Shown: positions 41,924-51,166, numbered from the stretch's first letter. The stretch is DNA of 64,000 bases from Deltaproteobacteria bacterium (GCA_016713425.1 JADJPE010000005.1:3348001-3412000), one strand, 5' to 3'. Notes: generated by a model from the sequence alone, not told the origin. A program made the numbers and translations.

Positions 41924-43582
41924 CTAGGGCTTGGGCGGCCGACGAACCATATGTTTTTTCGAGGTCTTGAGGATGGGGCGGAGGTCGAAGAGGAGCTCGG
42001 GTGTGTGCGGGACCTGGTCGTCGGCGGTTGCGTGAAATGCGACTTGCCCGCGGTTCCACATGAGCATTTCGCTCAGCCCCGCCAGCGCTTGGGTACCTAG
42101 GGCCTCGCGAAGTCTCGGGGCCTCGACCCCACGCTGTTTCAGCAGCGTCGCTGCGAGCTCGTGGTCCGCGAGTCGCCTGTCCTCAGCGAGGCCCAAACCA
42201 TCGCTGTCTTCGAGGATCACGCTGAGCGGCTGAGATTTCGGACCGATGGCACGCGCGCACAGACCGCCGACGAAGTCGACTTGGCCCTCACCCCGTTCGC
42301 TCCGAAGCTTCAGCCGCCCCGTTGCCCGCTGGTCGGTGAGGAACTCCAGCGTTTCGGACAAGACGAGCACGGCGAGATCACCTTGGAGAGCCGCGCCTGT
42401 TCGCTGGGTCTTGTCGAGTTCGTCATCGTCGCTTCGGACCGCCTCAAACGCGGCCTGGAGCGCATCGTCATCGTCATCGTCATCGTCATCGCCGCTGGGG
42501 GTGTTTGGGGCGGGGAGGCCACGGTCGTAGGTTCGTTCGCCACCGTCGTCTCTTCGCTCGCCTCGGGCGTTCCGTGCGACGCGCTCTGGCTGACTTTCGA
42601 CGTCGAAGTTGACCGGCCGAAGAGCATTGTTCTTGGCCGAGCGCTCGAGGAGACGGCCCAGATGGTAGTGGGCCGCGACCGAATGAGGAATGAGACGCAC
42701 GGCGCTGTCGAGCGCCTTCAGGGCTTCGTCGAAGCGTTGTGCGGCCTCGAGCGCACGTCCCCATTCGAAATGGGCTTCGCCCGACTCTGGATGGTGCTGG
42801 ACCGCCCACTGAAAGACCTCGAGCGCCTCGTCGAGTCCCCCGCATTCCATGAAGGCCTGCCCAACTTTGATGGCGGCATCGGCGCTCCTCATCTGGCGAC
42901 GGGAGATCCGTCGGAGCTCGACGCGCGCTCGCGCTTGGTCTTGGCGTTCGACGAGCAGTTGCACCAGCGCCAGCGTGGCATCGAGATCGCCTGGGCTGGC
43001 TTGAAGCACGTCGTCCAGCGCCTCCTCGGCGTCTTGTCGACGGTTGGCGCGCCCAAGGATTCGCGCGAGCGCCATCATGTGAGGCGGCGATCCTGGCGCT
43101 TGGGCGAGCGCGTGGGCCATGAGTCTGTGGGCCTCATCGTGTTGTCCGAGCTGGCTGAGCGTGTCTGCGAGGAGTACTTGGGTTCTCGATTCCGCCGGGT
43201 CGAGTGCCAGTGCGACGCGCAGGGTCAAGCTGGCGCTCTGCAGATCGCCTCCGGCGAGGAGCATCGCCCCGAGCGCGCGATAGGCGTTCCCGCTTCTCGG
43301 GTCGAGCCGCGCTGCCCGGCGATAGGCCGAGAGCGCCGCGCGGCCCTCGCCGAGCGTTTGATAAGCGCTGCCGACCAGCATCCAATCCGTCGCGCTCGAT
43401 GATTTCTCGATGGCTTTTCGCAAAGCCTCTCGTGACGGCTGGAGCTGGTTCGCCCGCGAGAGCGCCACCGCGCGCTGGCAGAAGGGCCCAACCTTGGACG
43501 ATGCGGGGACTCCGCCTGGTCGGTGTGGGTGCTTGAGAGGCTCCAGGTCCGGCGGATGGGCGGGGCGTCGGAGCTCGTTCAT
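41924..43582 (-). CDS. TPR protein with C-terminal DUF4388 domain
   Basis: The protein has 552 residues. TPR arrays (about 40-310, for example LVGSAYQTLGEGRAALSAY and FEWGRALEAAQRFDEALKAL) are followed by an acidic run of nine Asp (near residue 370, encoded by hexamer repeats), then a DUF4388 (PATAN-like) domain (about 400-545, LETLEFLTDQRATGRLKL-like SETLEFLTDQRATGRLKL). DUF4388 is common in myxobacterial signalling proteins; its function is unclear. The gene is divergent from a Ser/Thr kinase by 66 bases, and a scaffold role is possible. Confidence 0.78.
   Translation of the reverse strand: MNELRRPAHPPDLEPLKHPHRPGGVPASSKVGPFCQRAVALSRANQLQPSREALRKAIEKSSSATDWMLVGSAYQTLGEGRAALSAYRRAARLDPRSGNAYRALGAMLLAGGDLQSASLTLRVALALDPAESRTQVLLADTLSQLGQHDEAHRLMAHALAQAPGSPPHMMALARILGRANRRQDAEEALDDVLQASPGDLDATLALVQLLVERQDQARARVELRRISRRQMRSADAAIKVGQAFMECGGLDEALEVFQWAVQHHPESGEAHFEWGRALEAAQRFDEALKALDSAVRLIPHSVAAHYHLGRLLERSAKNNALRPVNFDVESQPERVARNARGERRDDGGERTYDRGLPAPNTPSGDDDDDDDDDALQAAFEAVRSDDDELDKTQRTGAALQGDLAVLVLSETLEFLTDQRATGRLKLRSERGEGQVDFVGGLCARAIGPKSQPLSVILEDSDGLGLAEDRRLADHELAATLLKQRGVEAPRLREALGTQALAGLSEMLMWNRGQVAFHATADDQVPHTPELLFDLRPILKTSKKHMVRRPPKP
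42458..42492 (-). repeat. Hexamer repeats encoding Asp run
   Basis: ATCGTC hexamers (complement GACGAT) encode DDDDDDDDD in the TPR-DUF4388 gene. Confidence 0.85.
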
Positions 43583-43648
43583 GGGTTGGGTCGGGTCACT
43601 TTATCTGACATGTGGCCTTGCACGAATGGCCCTCTCACAAATATTAGC

Positions 43649-45136
43649 ATGAGTATGGCCGACTCGGAAGGTGCGGCGCCGGGTGGGCGGAGGTCCCGGT
43701 CGGGAGGCTCGGGCGCGCCGGGGACGACAGGCACCCCGAGTATCCCGAGTACCCCGAGTACCGCGGGCACCTTGGATTCGAAAGTTGCGCCAAGCGCACC
43801 GATGTCCGGGCGGCGAAGCATTGCTCACCATCTGGCCTTTCCCTCCGAGATCGCCGACGTTTTGCCCGAAGCGCCGTCGCTCGCAGCGCCCGCGAATCGA
43901 GCACGATCGCGATCGCTCTCCGACCCCGCGATGCGCTTCGAACCGGGGAAGATCGTCTCGGGGCGTTACGAGATCAAATCGCTGATCGCCAGCGGCGGCA
44001 TGGGGCGCGTCTATCTCGCAACGCAGATTGCGCTCAACCGTTCGGTGGCGATCAAGATCTTGCTTCCGCACGAAGCCGACCCTGCATTCAGGAAGCGCTT
44101 CCTCCTCGAAGCCTCGGTCTCGGCTCAGCTCACCCATCGTCATATCGTGACGGTCCACGACTACGGTGAGACTGAAGACGGCGATCTGTATCTCGCGATG
44201 GAGTATCTGGACGGCATGCCGCTGTCGAAGGCCATCACGCAGGCGCTGCGGATGGCGCCACTTCGGGCTTGTCGCATCTCGATGCAGATCTGCCGCGCGC
44301 TCAGGGCCGCTCACGCGCGCGGTGTGGTTCATCGCGACCTCAAACCTCGAAACGTCATGCTTCTTATCGACGAAGACGACGATGACGATGACGACGGCGG
44401 CGGCGATTTCGTGAAAGTGCTCGACTTTGGCCTCGTCAAGGTCTTCGAGGCTGGCGATCAGGGGCCAGGGTTCGCCGACTTCACGCGGGTTGGAACGCTG
44501 CTGGGCTCGCCCAAGTACATGTCGCCCGAGCAGATTCGAAGCCAGCCGGTCGGGCCGTGGTCTGACGTTTATGCGCTTGGGGCCATCATGTTCCACATGC
44601 TGACTGGGCGTCCGCCGTTCGTGGGCGCGACGAGTCCCGAGATCCTCTCGCAGCATATCAACAAGCAGCCCCCGTCGATCCAATCGGTGCTCGACGAGGG
44701 CACCGTCGTGCCTCCCGAGCTGGAGGTCATCGTTCAGAAGACGCTCGAGAAGAGCGTGGATCGACGATACGCCTCGATGGACGAGCTGCTGGCCGATCTG
44801 CGTGCCGCATCACGGTTGATCGCCGGCGCAGGGCACCACGCCTCGAGCGCCTTTTTCGGGCCGGCGTCGGACGGTCTCGTGGACGATTTCGTCGCGGCGT
44901 TTGCGCCCCCGATCTTTGCCCTCGACGTAGATCGCGACGACGCCGATGTGCGTCGGTGGAACGAGCCGGCGCAGCTCGGGGCTGCGATGCCGGACTTGTC
45001 TCAGGGCACCGATCCGTCGGTGACGTTGGTTCGGCGCGGGCCCACGCTCGAGTTGACGTGGCACTTCTGGTTACTCGCGGTGCTGGTCGTGCTGACCGCT
45101 GTCTTGGCGGGGCTCCTGCTTGGTCGCTTAGTTTGA
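43649..45136 (+). CDS. Transmembrane Ser/Thr protein kinase (PknB-like)
   Basis: The protein has 495 residues. ATG 43649 is the first good start. The N-terminal 100 residues are Pro/Ser/Gly-rich with a short SIPSTPSTAG repeat. The Hanks-type kinase domain (about 104-384) has ASGGMGRVYLA, the ATP-binding Lys in VAIKILLP, the catalytic VVHRDLKPRNVML and DFGLVKVF. Between the HRD and DFG motifs is an acidic insertion of Asp and Gly (about 241-252) that is unusual for this fold. The C-terminus (about 470-494) is a membrane helix. It is divergent from the TPR-DUF4388 gene and convergent with the deacetylase gene, which it overlaps by 9 bases. Confidence 0.92.
   Translation: MSMADSEGAAPGGRRSRSGGSGAPGTTGTPSIPSTPSTAGTLDSKVAPSAPMSGRRSIAHHLAFPSEIADVLPEAPSLAAPANRARSRSLSDPAMRFEPGKIVSGRYEIKSLIASGGMGRVYLATQIALNRSVAIKILLPHEADPAFRKRFLLEASVSAQLTHRHIVTVHDYGETEDGDLYLAMEYLDGMPLSKAITQALRMAPLRACRISMQICRALRAAHARGVVHRDLKPRNVMLLIDEDDDDDDDGGGDFVKVLDFGLVKVFEAGDQGPGFADFTRVGTLLGSPKYMSPEQIRSQPVGPWSDVYALGAIMFHMLTGRPPFVGATSPEILSQHINKQPPSIQSVLDEGTVVPPELEVIVQKTLEKSVDRRYASMDELLADLRAASRLIAGAGHHASSAFFGPASDGLVDDFVAAFAPPIFALDVDRDDADVRRWNEPAQLGAAMPDLSQGTDPSVTLVRRGPTLELTWHFWLLAVLVVLTAVLAGLLLGRLV
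44368..44406 (+). repeat. Asp/Gly-encoding short repeats in the kinase gene
   Basis: GACGAT-type hexamers and GGCGGC encode the Asp-rich insertion between the HRD and DFG motifs. It may be neutral or may modulate kinase activity. Confidence 0.8.
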
Positions 45137-46000
45137 CGCAGAGAGACCAAGAACCTCTTGAACGGTGGAGAAGGGAAGGGTTCCCAGGAGTTCATCGAGC
45201 TTCGATCGGAGGCTGCGGAGGCCGACGTAGCTTCGGGTGTCCTTGAGAAAGCCTTGCCGGAATCTGGGAATGTCGGGATCGATCTCCCAGGGATGCAGGT
45301 AGATGATCCCGGGCTGGCCTTCGACTTGGTTGACGCGTCGAAGGGCCCAGCCAATCAGGCGCGCCGGAAGAAGGCGCATATATCCACCGCCTGCGACCGG
45401 GAAGCGGGCGCCGATCATCGGGAGCGTCGTCAACGGAAACTCCCAGATCGGGCCGCTCGGCGTCGAGACGCGCGTGGGATGTCGGCTGTAATCGGGGATC
45501 CCGTAGCGGTCGTGCACGATCGGAAAGATCGACGATGAATATTCGAAGCCCTCCTCGACCAGGATCTCGTGTGCCCACAACGAGGCCTTGGTCACGGAGT
45601 AGGTGGGGGCGCGGTAGCCGATCACCCTTGTTTGTCCGAGGTCCTCCAGGACGCCGCGCACGCGGCGCAAGTCCTCTTTGAACTCATCACGCGAGAGCTC
45701 GAAGACCAACCGGTGCCAGTACGAATGTGCGGCGATCTCGTGTCCGCGTGCCGCAATCTCTCGGATGAGGGCGGGATGGCGTTCGGCGACCCAGCCGAGG
45801 ACGAAGAAGGTCGCGCGCACGTTGTGTTGCTCGAAAAGATCGAGCAGGTCACGGGTCTGGTGGTCGACGCGGGATGGGTAATACGACCAGCGCCCCCGCG
45901 GGACGAGTTGGTCGAGCGCCTGAATCGTGAAGTATTCTTCGACGTCAACGGTCATTGCATTGACGATCGACGATGCTTGCGTTGGCTCGAGCCCAGTCAT
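45128..46000 (-). CDS. Polysaccharide deacetylase, PEP-CTERM-locus (TIGR03006-like)
   Basis: The protein has 290 residues and a NodB-homology fold: TVDVEEYFTIQALDQ, RATFFVLGWVAERHP, HEIAAHSYWHRLV (metal-binding His pair), YRAPTYSVTK, FPVAGGGYMRLLP and LHPWEIDPD. These match the subfamily that occurs in exopolysaccharide/PEP-CTERM (XrtA) loci. It likely removes N-acetyl groups from exported polysaccharide. ATG at 45955 is an alternative start. No exopolysaccharide genes surround it, so it is an isolated member about 30 kb from the exosortase. Confidence 0.88.
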   Translation of the reverse strand: MTGLEPTQASSIVNAMTVDVEEYFTIQALDQLVPRGRWSYYPSRVDHQTRDLLDLFEQHNVRATFFVLGWVAERHPALIREIAARGHEIAAHSYWHRLVFELSRDEFKEDLRRVRGVLEDLGQTRVIGYRAPTYSVTKASLWAHEILVEEGFEYSSSIFPIVHDRYGIPDYSRHPTRVSTPSGPIWEFPLTTLPMIGARFPVAGGGYMRLLPARLIGWALRRVNQVEGQPGIIYLHPWEIDPDIPRFRQGFLKDTRSYVGLRSLRSKLDELLGTLPFSTVQEVLGLSASN

Positions 46001-46009
46001 GGTTGGGCA

Positions 46010-47764
46010 CTACTTTAGCTTGCTGAAGAGTCGGTTCAAGCCCTGCTTGATACCCGGCGAGTCCGCGACTGGCGCGGCGCGCTGGCCATGGGTCGCGGCC
46101 GACGATAGGATCTTCTGGAGGTTTCGTCCGTAGGTGTCGTTTCCGGGCGCGAGCTCGATCGCTTCTTCGATGAGCGCCTGTGCGCGCGTAAACTCGCGTT
46201 TTTTCATGGCCAGGATGACCCCAAGGCGATTCAGGAACGCCGCTTGGCGCGATTCGGCGACCGCCGCCTCCAGGTACTCGATCGCTTGGTCGACGTTCCC
46301 CGCGTTCTCGGCTTCGGTCGCTTTGTCGTAGCACTCGCGTGCCCTCGATCGCGGGCCGGCCGAACCTTTGGGCAACGCGTCCGGGTTCTTCGAGATGTTG
46401 TCGAACGCGTCCTGATAAAGAGGATTGGTGGGGTCGAACGTGATGGCGAGCTTCATGTTCATGCGCGCGGAGATCACATTGCCCTCGGCGCGGTCCTTCA
46501 GCGCCTGCTCGAAGAGCTTCGCGGCCTTGATGGCACGCACGTTGTCGACGGCGCCGTCTTGGCCGTCGGCGCTCGCGGAAGCCGCGCCGCTCGAGCTTCC
46601 CGTTGACTCGCTGCCGAATACGCTGCTTTCGCGGACCGACTCCGATCCCGCGGGGACAGCCGGGGAAGACAGTCCGCTCGCTTGTAGCGACGCGTCGAAG
46701 TGAGTCGCTGCCCCGCTCGAACCCTGCCGAACACGCTCTTGTACAGCGATCCGCCGGGCCATGGATGCGGGGCGCGCTGTTGACCTCGACCTTGGAACGC
46801 TCACGCCTTCTTCCGGGAACGGTTGGTCGCTCGAGCTCGCAAGGTGGGTGGCCCGAGGGTGTGCTTCGAGCTTGGAAAGGCCTCGGACCTGTATCTGTGG
46901 CACAGGCGCGACGTTGGACGGGGGGAGCTCCTTCAAGAGGGAAGCGTCGAGAGGGATGGGCGAAGGCCCTGCGGGTGGCGCGTCGTCGTCATCCTCGAAG
47001 ATGAGCTGTGGTTCGTCGCCGTCTTCTTCGGCTTCGTTCTCGTTCTCGTCCTCGTCCTCGTCCTCGTCTTCGGCTTTGGCTTCGGCTTCGGCTTTGGCAA
47101 TGACTTCAGCCGAGGTCGGTCGGCGAGGGACGGGCCGTGCGGCCGCGTCGGTGATGATTTCCTCATCGTCTTCGAGTAGGTCCTGCGGCTTGACGAACTC
47201 CAAGTCGCCCGATTCGGGCTCCTCCCCGCGCGGCTGGGTGACCCGGAGCTCGATGACTCGCTTGTCCACCAACGTGAGCAAGGTGATCGAGACCTCTTCG
47301 TGCGCGAGCCCCGAGAGCCGATGAATGGTCGCGACGTCACGGTGGCCGTCGATGCACGAGATGACGAAGTCCTCATATGGCGTTCTCCCCGCGCCTGCCC
47401 CGCGCTGGAGGAGAACCGGAATGGCGTCTGGCCGAATGCTCCGTGAGGTTGACGTCGACGTGTAGAGAAGCAGGGCGGCCATCCGGCCGCTCCGCTCGTT
47501 GCGGCCAGCGCCCGCGAAGAGGCTCACGCCTTCGTCGTCGACATCAGCGTCGTTTCCGAGAATGACGGCATCCGGGACGTCATCCTCCTCTTCGTCGGGG
47601 GCGATGGATGACCAGGCAACGCTTCGCGTGATCTCGGCCCTCGCGGAGGCGTCCTCGACCAAGAAGTCGTCTCCGAGCACTGACGGATCGATGATGTGCT
47701 CGCAATATGGACAGATCCAAGCCGATGAATCGGCGATTGCTCCGTTGCAGGACGGGCACTTCAT
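46010..47764 (-). CDS. Zinc-ribbon TPR protein
   Basis: The protein has 584 residues. An N-terminal double-CXXC zinc ribbon (CPSCNGAIADSSAWICPYC, residues 3-21) is followed by a winged-helix-like region (about 120-175, YEDFVISCIDGHRDVATIH and LVDKRVIEL). An Asp/Glu run (about 231-245, repeat-encoded) and Ser-rich linkers come next. TPR-like helices occupy about 440-560 (ARECYDKATEAENAGNVDQA and NRLGVILAMKKREFTRAQAL). This architecture is common in Myxococcota for cytoplasmic scaffold proteins of unknown role. It is followed on the same strand by the deacetylase gene, nine bases away. Confidence 0.75.
   Translation of the reverse strand: MKCPSCNGAIADSSAWICPYCEHIIDPSVLGDDFLVEDASARAEITRSVAWSSIAPDEEEDDVPDAVILGNDADVDDEGVSLFAGAGRNERSGRMAALLLYTSTSTSRSIRPDAIPVLLQRGAGAGRTPYEDFVISCIDGHRDVATIHRLSGLAHEEVSITLLTLVDKRVIELRVTQPRGEEPESGDLEFVKPQDLLEDDEEIITDAAARPVPRRPTSAEVIAKAEAEAKAEDEDEDEDENENEAEEDGDEPQLIFEDDDDAPPAGPSPIPLDASLLKELPPSNVAPVPQIQVRGLSKLEAHPRATHLASSSDQPFPEEGVSVPRSRSTARPASMARRIAVQERVRQGSSGAATHFDASLQASGLSSPAVPAGSESVRESSVFGSESTGSSSGAASASADGQDGAVDNVRAIKAAKLFEQALKDRAEGNVISARMNMKLAITFDPTNPLYQDAFDNISKNPDALPKGSAGPRSRARECYDKATEAENAGNVDQAIEYLEAAVAESRQAAFLNRLGVILAMKKREFTRAQALIEEAIELAPGNDTYGRNLQKILSSAATHGQRAAPVADSPGIKQGLNRLFSKLK
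47036..47072 (-). repeat. Asp/Glu-encoding short repeats
   Basis: CTCGTC hexamers (complement GACGAG) give a DEDEDEDEN run in the zinc-ribbon TPR gene. Frame preserved. Confidence 0.8.
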
Positions 47765-47831
47765 TGCTCAGAACCCCAGCTCGGTATCCCGTGGGGCACC
47801 GGCGCGACCCCACTGACCTCGCGGGAGCCTA

Positions 47832-48389
47832 TCATGACTCGGGCAGATTCGCCTCCGCCTCTGCCGCCGCCGCGCGCGCGTCCGAGGCAAGCCGATAGAA
47901 GGCCGCTCCGTCAAAGCAGAGTCGGTCCTCCACCGTTCCCACTTTGACGTACAAGGTCAGTTCTCCCTGCTTGCACTGGATCGACTGCACGACCTCGACC
48001 GCCTGACCATCGTCGTCTTCGGCCTCGCCTTCCCAGAAGAGCTCGACCCCATCCGTCCAACCCTTGGGTTGCCAAATGTCCCACCCGGCAAGGAAGAGCC
48101 GCCAGGGCTCCGACAAGCGCGCATCTGAGAGTCCACTCACCAAAGGCCCAAGGTCTGGCCCGACGCGGGCAAGCACCGCCCGTCGGCAGCGCGCCTCTTC
48201 GCGCCTCAACAGCCTTTCGTCCTGATGGAGCCGCTCGAGGAGTCGCACCAGCTCATCGAGATCCGGGCCCTTGAGGAGCGTCCGCGTCTTGCGACTCGCC
48301 AAGCTATGTGTCCGGACGTAGATGTCCGTCATCGCTTCGATTTGGGTGAGGAACGGTGGTGGGGCGATGTCTGCGTCGCTCATCGACAT
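47832..48389 (-). CDS. Hypothetical protein, 185 residues
   Basis: No family is recognised. There is no signal peptide or membrane segment. The N-terminal half is helical and Arg/Leu-rich (LVRLLERLHQDERLLRREEARC); the C-terminal half is beta-like with Trp residues (WDIWQPKGWTDGVELFWEG) and ends in an Ala/Glu helix. Starts at 48389 and 48383 are both ATG. It lies on the minus strand 67 bases upstream of the zinc-ribbon TPR gene and may belong to the same transcript. Confidence 0.6.
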   Translation of the reverse strand: MSMSDADIAPPPFLTQIEAMTDIYVRTHSLASRKTRTLLKGPDLDELVRLLERLHQDERLLRREEARCRRAVLARVGPDLGPLVSGLSDARLSEPWRLFLAGWDIWQPKGWTDGVELFWEGEAEDDDGQAVEVVQSIQCKQGELTLYVKVGTVEDRLCFDGAAFYRLASDARAAAAEAEANLPES

Positions 48390-48433
48390 TCGAGGAACTT
48401 CTCAGTCCTTGGATTTCTTGGCCCTTGAATTTC

Positions 48434-48943
48434 TTAGCCCTTGAATAGGATGAACTTGGAGAGGTCGATGCCGAACTTCTGATTCGTCTTCTTCATGTAA
48501 TCCTGGTGCTCATTGATCATGTTCATCAGGTACTCCTGGAAGATGTCGACGAAGAGACAGACGGCGTTGTAGGTCGTTTCCTCGAACTTCTCCATCGCCT
48601 CGTTGAATTGCTCGCGACTGTCTTCGCTGTCGTTGTCTCTGAACTCCTCCTGAAGACGCTCACGAATGGCGGGCGGCAGAAGGAGCAGCGAGCGGAGTAC
48701 ATCGGACAACTTGAAGCTCTGCTGCGCGCGAACCTTCGTGATGTAGCGGAGCACTGATGTCAACGTGTCCGGCTCGCCGGTCACGAGGTAATCGCCAAAG
48801 GCCTCTAGCAGGTGTTCAAGCGTTTGCTTGAGCTCGGGCCTCGGGACCTTGAGGTACGCCGGTACCGTCGCCGGGATACGCACCACGAGGTCATCGATGA
48901 TCTCGTCCTTCCGTTTCTCCAAGAATGTGAAAAGCTCGATCAA
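48434..48943 (-). CDS. RsbRD N-terminal-like sensor protein
   Basis: The protein has 169 residues, all helical. The start is a TTG at 48943, with AGGAG at nine bases upstream. It resembles the globin-like N-terminal domain of RsbR-type stressosome proteins (FLEKRKDEIIDDLVVRIP, LKQTLEHLLEAFGDYLVTG, LSDVLRSLLLLP and a C-terminal long helix). There is no STAS domain, so it would be a stand-alone sensor or regulator. The assignment is a family resemblance only. Confidence 0.6.
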   Translation of the reverse strand: MIELFTFLEKRKDEIIDDLVVRIPATVPAYLKVPRPELKQTLEHLLEAFGDYLVTGEPDTLTSVLRYITKVRAQQSFKLSDVLRSLLLLPPAIRERLQEEFRDNDSEDSREQFNEAMEKFEETTYNAVCLFVDIFQEYLMNMINEHQDYMKKTNQKFGIDLSKFILFKG

Positions 48944-49008
48944 CGAACGGTGCTCCTCTGCCGAGGACGTTAGCAGATCGGTTCCAGCAAAGCGCTGAGG
49001 ATAACGCG

Positions 49009-49524
49009 TTACTTGGACGTTGTGTGCTCGGTCGGGACTTCAGGTGACGCGACGGGTGCGCGGGTCGGCGTCGTCTCGGGGCTGGCCGCGGCGGGGGCGC
49101 TCGGTGGCCAGGGCTCTCGTAGGCTGTAACCACTGCCGACGAGCGGAAGCTGCATGCCGAGCCGCTTCGACGTATTCAGGAGAATGGGCGCGAAAAGGTT
49201 CAGGAGGTACGCGCCGTCCAGAGGTGCGTCACGAACGATGGCTCGGACCTCGAGTTGATCGGCCTCTTCGAGTTTGATCGGCTGTGCTTCGATCAATTTG
49301 AGTGCACTTCGGTAGTCTTTGATCAGTGCCGTTGGATCCACAGTGAGGAGCGCAACGTCCGACTCGTCCATGGATTGGATCCAGGTCACGAGGTCGTTGC
49401 CCGTCGTTCGCACCTGCACGTACCGACGGCCTTGGAAGCCGGGGAGCCCTTCCGGGAAATCGACGATTTCTTCGTCTGGGACCTCAAGCTCCCCAAAACG
49501 GGTTGTGGCGATTTTCACTGTCAT
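49009..49524 (-). CDS. fliW: Flagellar assembly factor FliW
   Basis: The protein has 171 residues. The FliW beta-barrel domain (1-130) has GELEVPDEEIVDFPEGLPGF and ALKLIEAQPIKLEEADQLEV. A Pro/Thr-rich tail of about 35 residues follows. FliW binds CsrA and relieves its repression, and in flagellated bacteria also binds flagellin. ATGA overlap couples it to csrA. No flagellar genes are in the window, so its partner here may be only CsrA. Confidence 0.93.
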   Translation of the reverse strand: MTVKIATTRFGELEVPDEEIVDFPEGLPGFQGRRYVQVRTTGNDLVTWIQSMDESDVALLTVDPTALIKDYRSALKLIEAQPIKLEEADQLEVRAIVRDAPLDGAYLLNLFAPILLNTSKRLGMQLPLVGSGYSLREPWPPSAPAAASPETTPTRAPVASPEVPTEHTTSK

Positions 49525-49766
49525 GACGAGGTTTCCGTGTCATCCGAGGGCGGGCGGAGGAGCGCGATCGCGGGGATCGAGCGCTGTTCGGCCGCGGCTT
49601 TGTTCGCGGCGCAGAGCTCTTCGTAGATCTCTTCACGAAGGACGCGAACCTCGGCCGGAGCCTCGATTCCGATCTTGACCTGACGGCCGCGAATTTCTCG
49701 AATCACCAAGACGATGTCTTCGCCGATTCGGATCTTCTGTCCGGGGCGCCGTGCAAGGGACAGCAT
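49521..49766 (-). CDS. csrA: Carbon storage regulator CsrA
   Basis: The protein has 81 residues; a strong AGGAGG precedes ATG 49766. The RNA-binding core (LSLARRPGQKIRIGEDIVL, GRQVKIGIEAP, VRVLREEIYEE) is complete. A 20-residue C-terminal extension (ending RPPSDDTETSS) goes beyond the usual 60 or so residues. CsrA is a post-transcriptional regulator of mRNAs with GGA motifs. The csrA-fliW order is a common paired antagonistic unit. Confidence 0.95.
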   Translation of the reverse strand: MLSLARRPGQKIRIGEDIVLVIREIRGRQVKIGIEAPAEVRVLREEIYEELCAANKAAAEQRSIPAIALLRPPSDDTETSS

Positions 49767-49918
49767 CTCTTGACCTCCTGGCCTAATGCGGGGCTGTTGG
49801 CTTGGCGTTCACGTCTTCCTGACGCCGCATCCTACGCCGGGGAGATTCTGGTCTCGTTCGCCGGGAAGGCGCAAGGGGGAGGGTTGCCTACCAGCAAGCA
49901 AGGTGTGGTCGTGAGAGG

Positions 49919-51162
49919 TCAAAGCTGCGCTTCGGTCTCGGGACGGTCGAGGCCAAGCGCGTGGTGGAGCAGGTTGGCGGCTTCGGCAACTCGGTTGCCC
50001 ATCGTGATCAGCGTTATGCGGAAGGATGAGCTGGCGATGCCATCGACAGCGATGGCGCCTCGTTTCAGCGTTTCGAGTGCGTTCAGAAGCGGGTTCGGAT
50101 CGCTCACCACACCCTCGCCCACCAAGGACACGGCGCCGCGGGACGGCCAGTAGCTGCCGGCGCCAAGAGTCCGATCGGCGAGCGCCTGGAGCGGTCCCTC
50201 GTCGACGACTTCGTCCAACCCAACCAAGAGGCACAGGGTGTCTTCGCTCGAGGCCTGCCTTGCCCCCCCATGTGCATCCGCACTCCGGTGGATGTGGCGA
50301 ATGCGGCCTCCAAGTTGCCGCACGCCTTCGAGGAGCTCGGCCAATCGCGACCCCTCGGGGGTCGGTCCAGTGATCCATCCGACCCGTGCTTCGAAGGCAA
50401 TTCCGCGAACGCCGGAAGGTGCTTTGGGAACATCGCGACGAATGACCGTGCCCGGGTGCGATGAAGATGTCTTGCGGGCATAGATCGCGATCCCGCGATT
50501 TCGAGCGAACTCGACCGCTTCCGCGTTCAGCACCCGCGCCCCTGCCTCGGCCAGGGCCTGCATCTCCTCGTAGCCGATCGCCGGCATCGACTGGGTTCCT
50601 TGGACGACTCGGGGATCGGACGTGTATACGCCGTCGACGTCAGAGAAGATCTCGCAGGCCTCGGCGTCCAGCGCCGCCGCAAGGGCAACGGCCGTCGTAT
50701 CCGAGCCACCGCGGCCGAGCGTTGTGACGTCGCGCGTGTAGCTTACGCCTTGATAGCCGGCCACGATCACGATTCGATCGCGCTCGAGCTCGTCCTGAAC
50801 TCGGAATGGCCTCACTTCCATGATGCGGGCCTGGGCGTGGTTCGCCGTCGTGATGATGCCCGACTGGCTTCCCGTCAAAGAGACCGCGTCGAAGCCTTCG
50901 GCTCGAATCGCGATGGCGAGCAATGACATTGCGATGCGCTCGCCTGCGGAAAGCAGCATGTCGAGCTCGCGCCGGTCCGGCGTGGGCGCAAGCGCATGGG
51001 CGCGCTCGAGAAGCTCGTCGGTTGTGTCCCCCATCGCCGAAACGACCGCGACGACGTCGTAGCCCGCGCGCTTCTTCTCTACGATGAGCCGTGCCACCGT
51101 TCTTAGCTTTTCAATCGATGCGACCGAGCTTCCACCGTACTTCTGAACGACGATCGGCTTAT

Positions 51163-51166
<4 letters not shown>
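49919..51166 (-). CDS. lysC: Aspartate kinase
   Basis: The protein has 415 residues. It catalyses ATP-dependent phosphorylation of aspartate, the first step to lysine, methionine and threonine. VVQKYGGSSVASIEK, SAGERIAMSLLA, GRGGSDTTAVALAAAL and DVDGVYTSDPR are the family motifs; two ACT domains follow (about 270-400). The start TTG 51166 lies in a TTGA overlap with the preceding stop and is preceded by GAGG. The only longer start, at 51262, would extend into the upstream gene and lacks homology. Confidence 0.93.
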
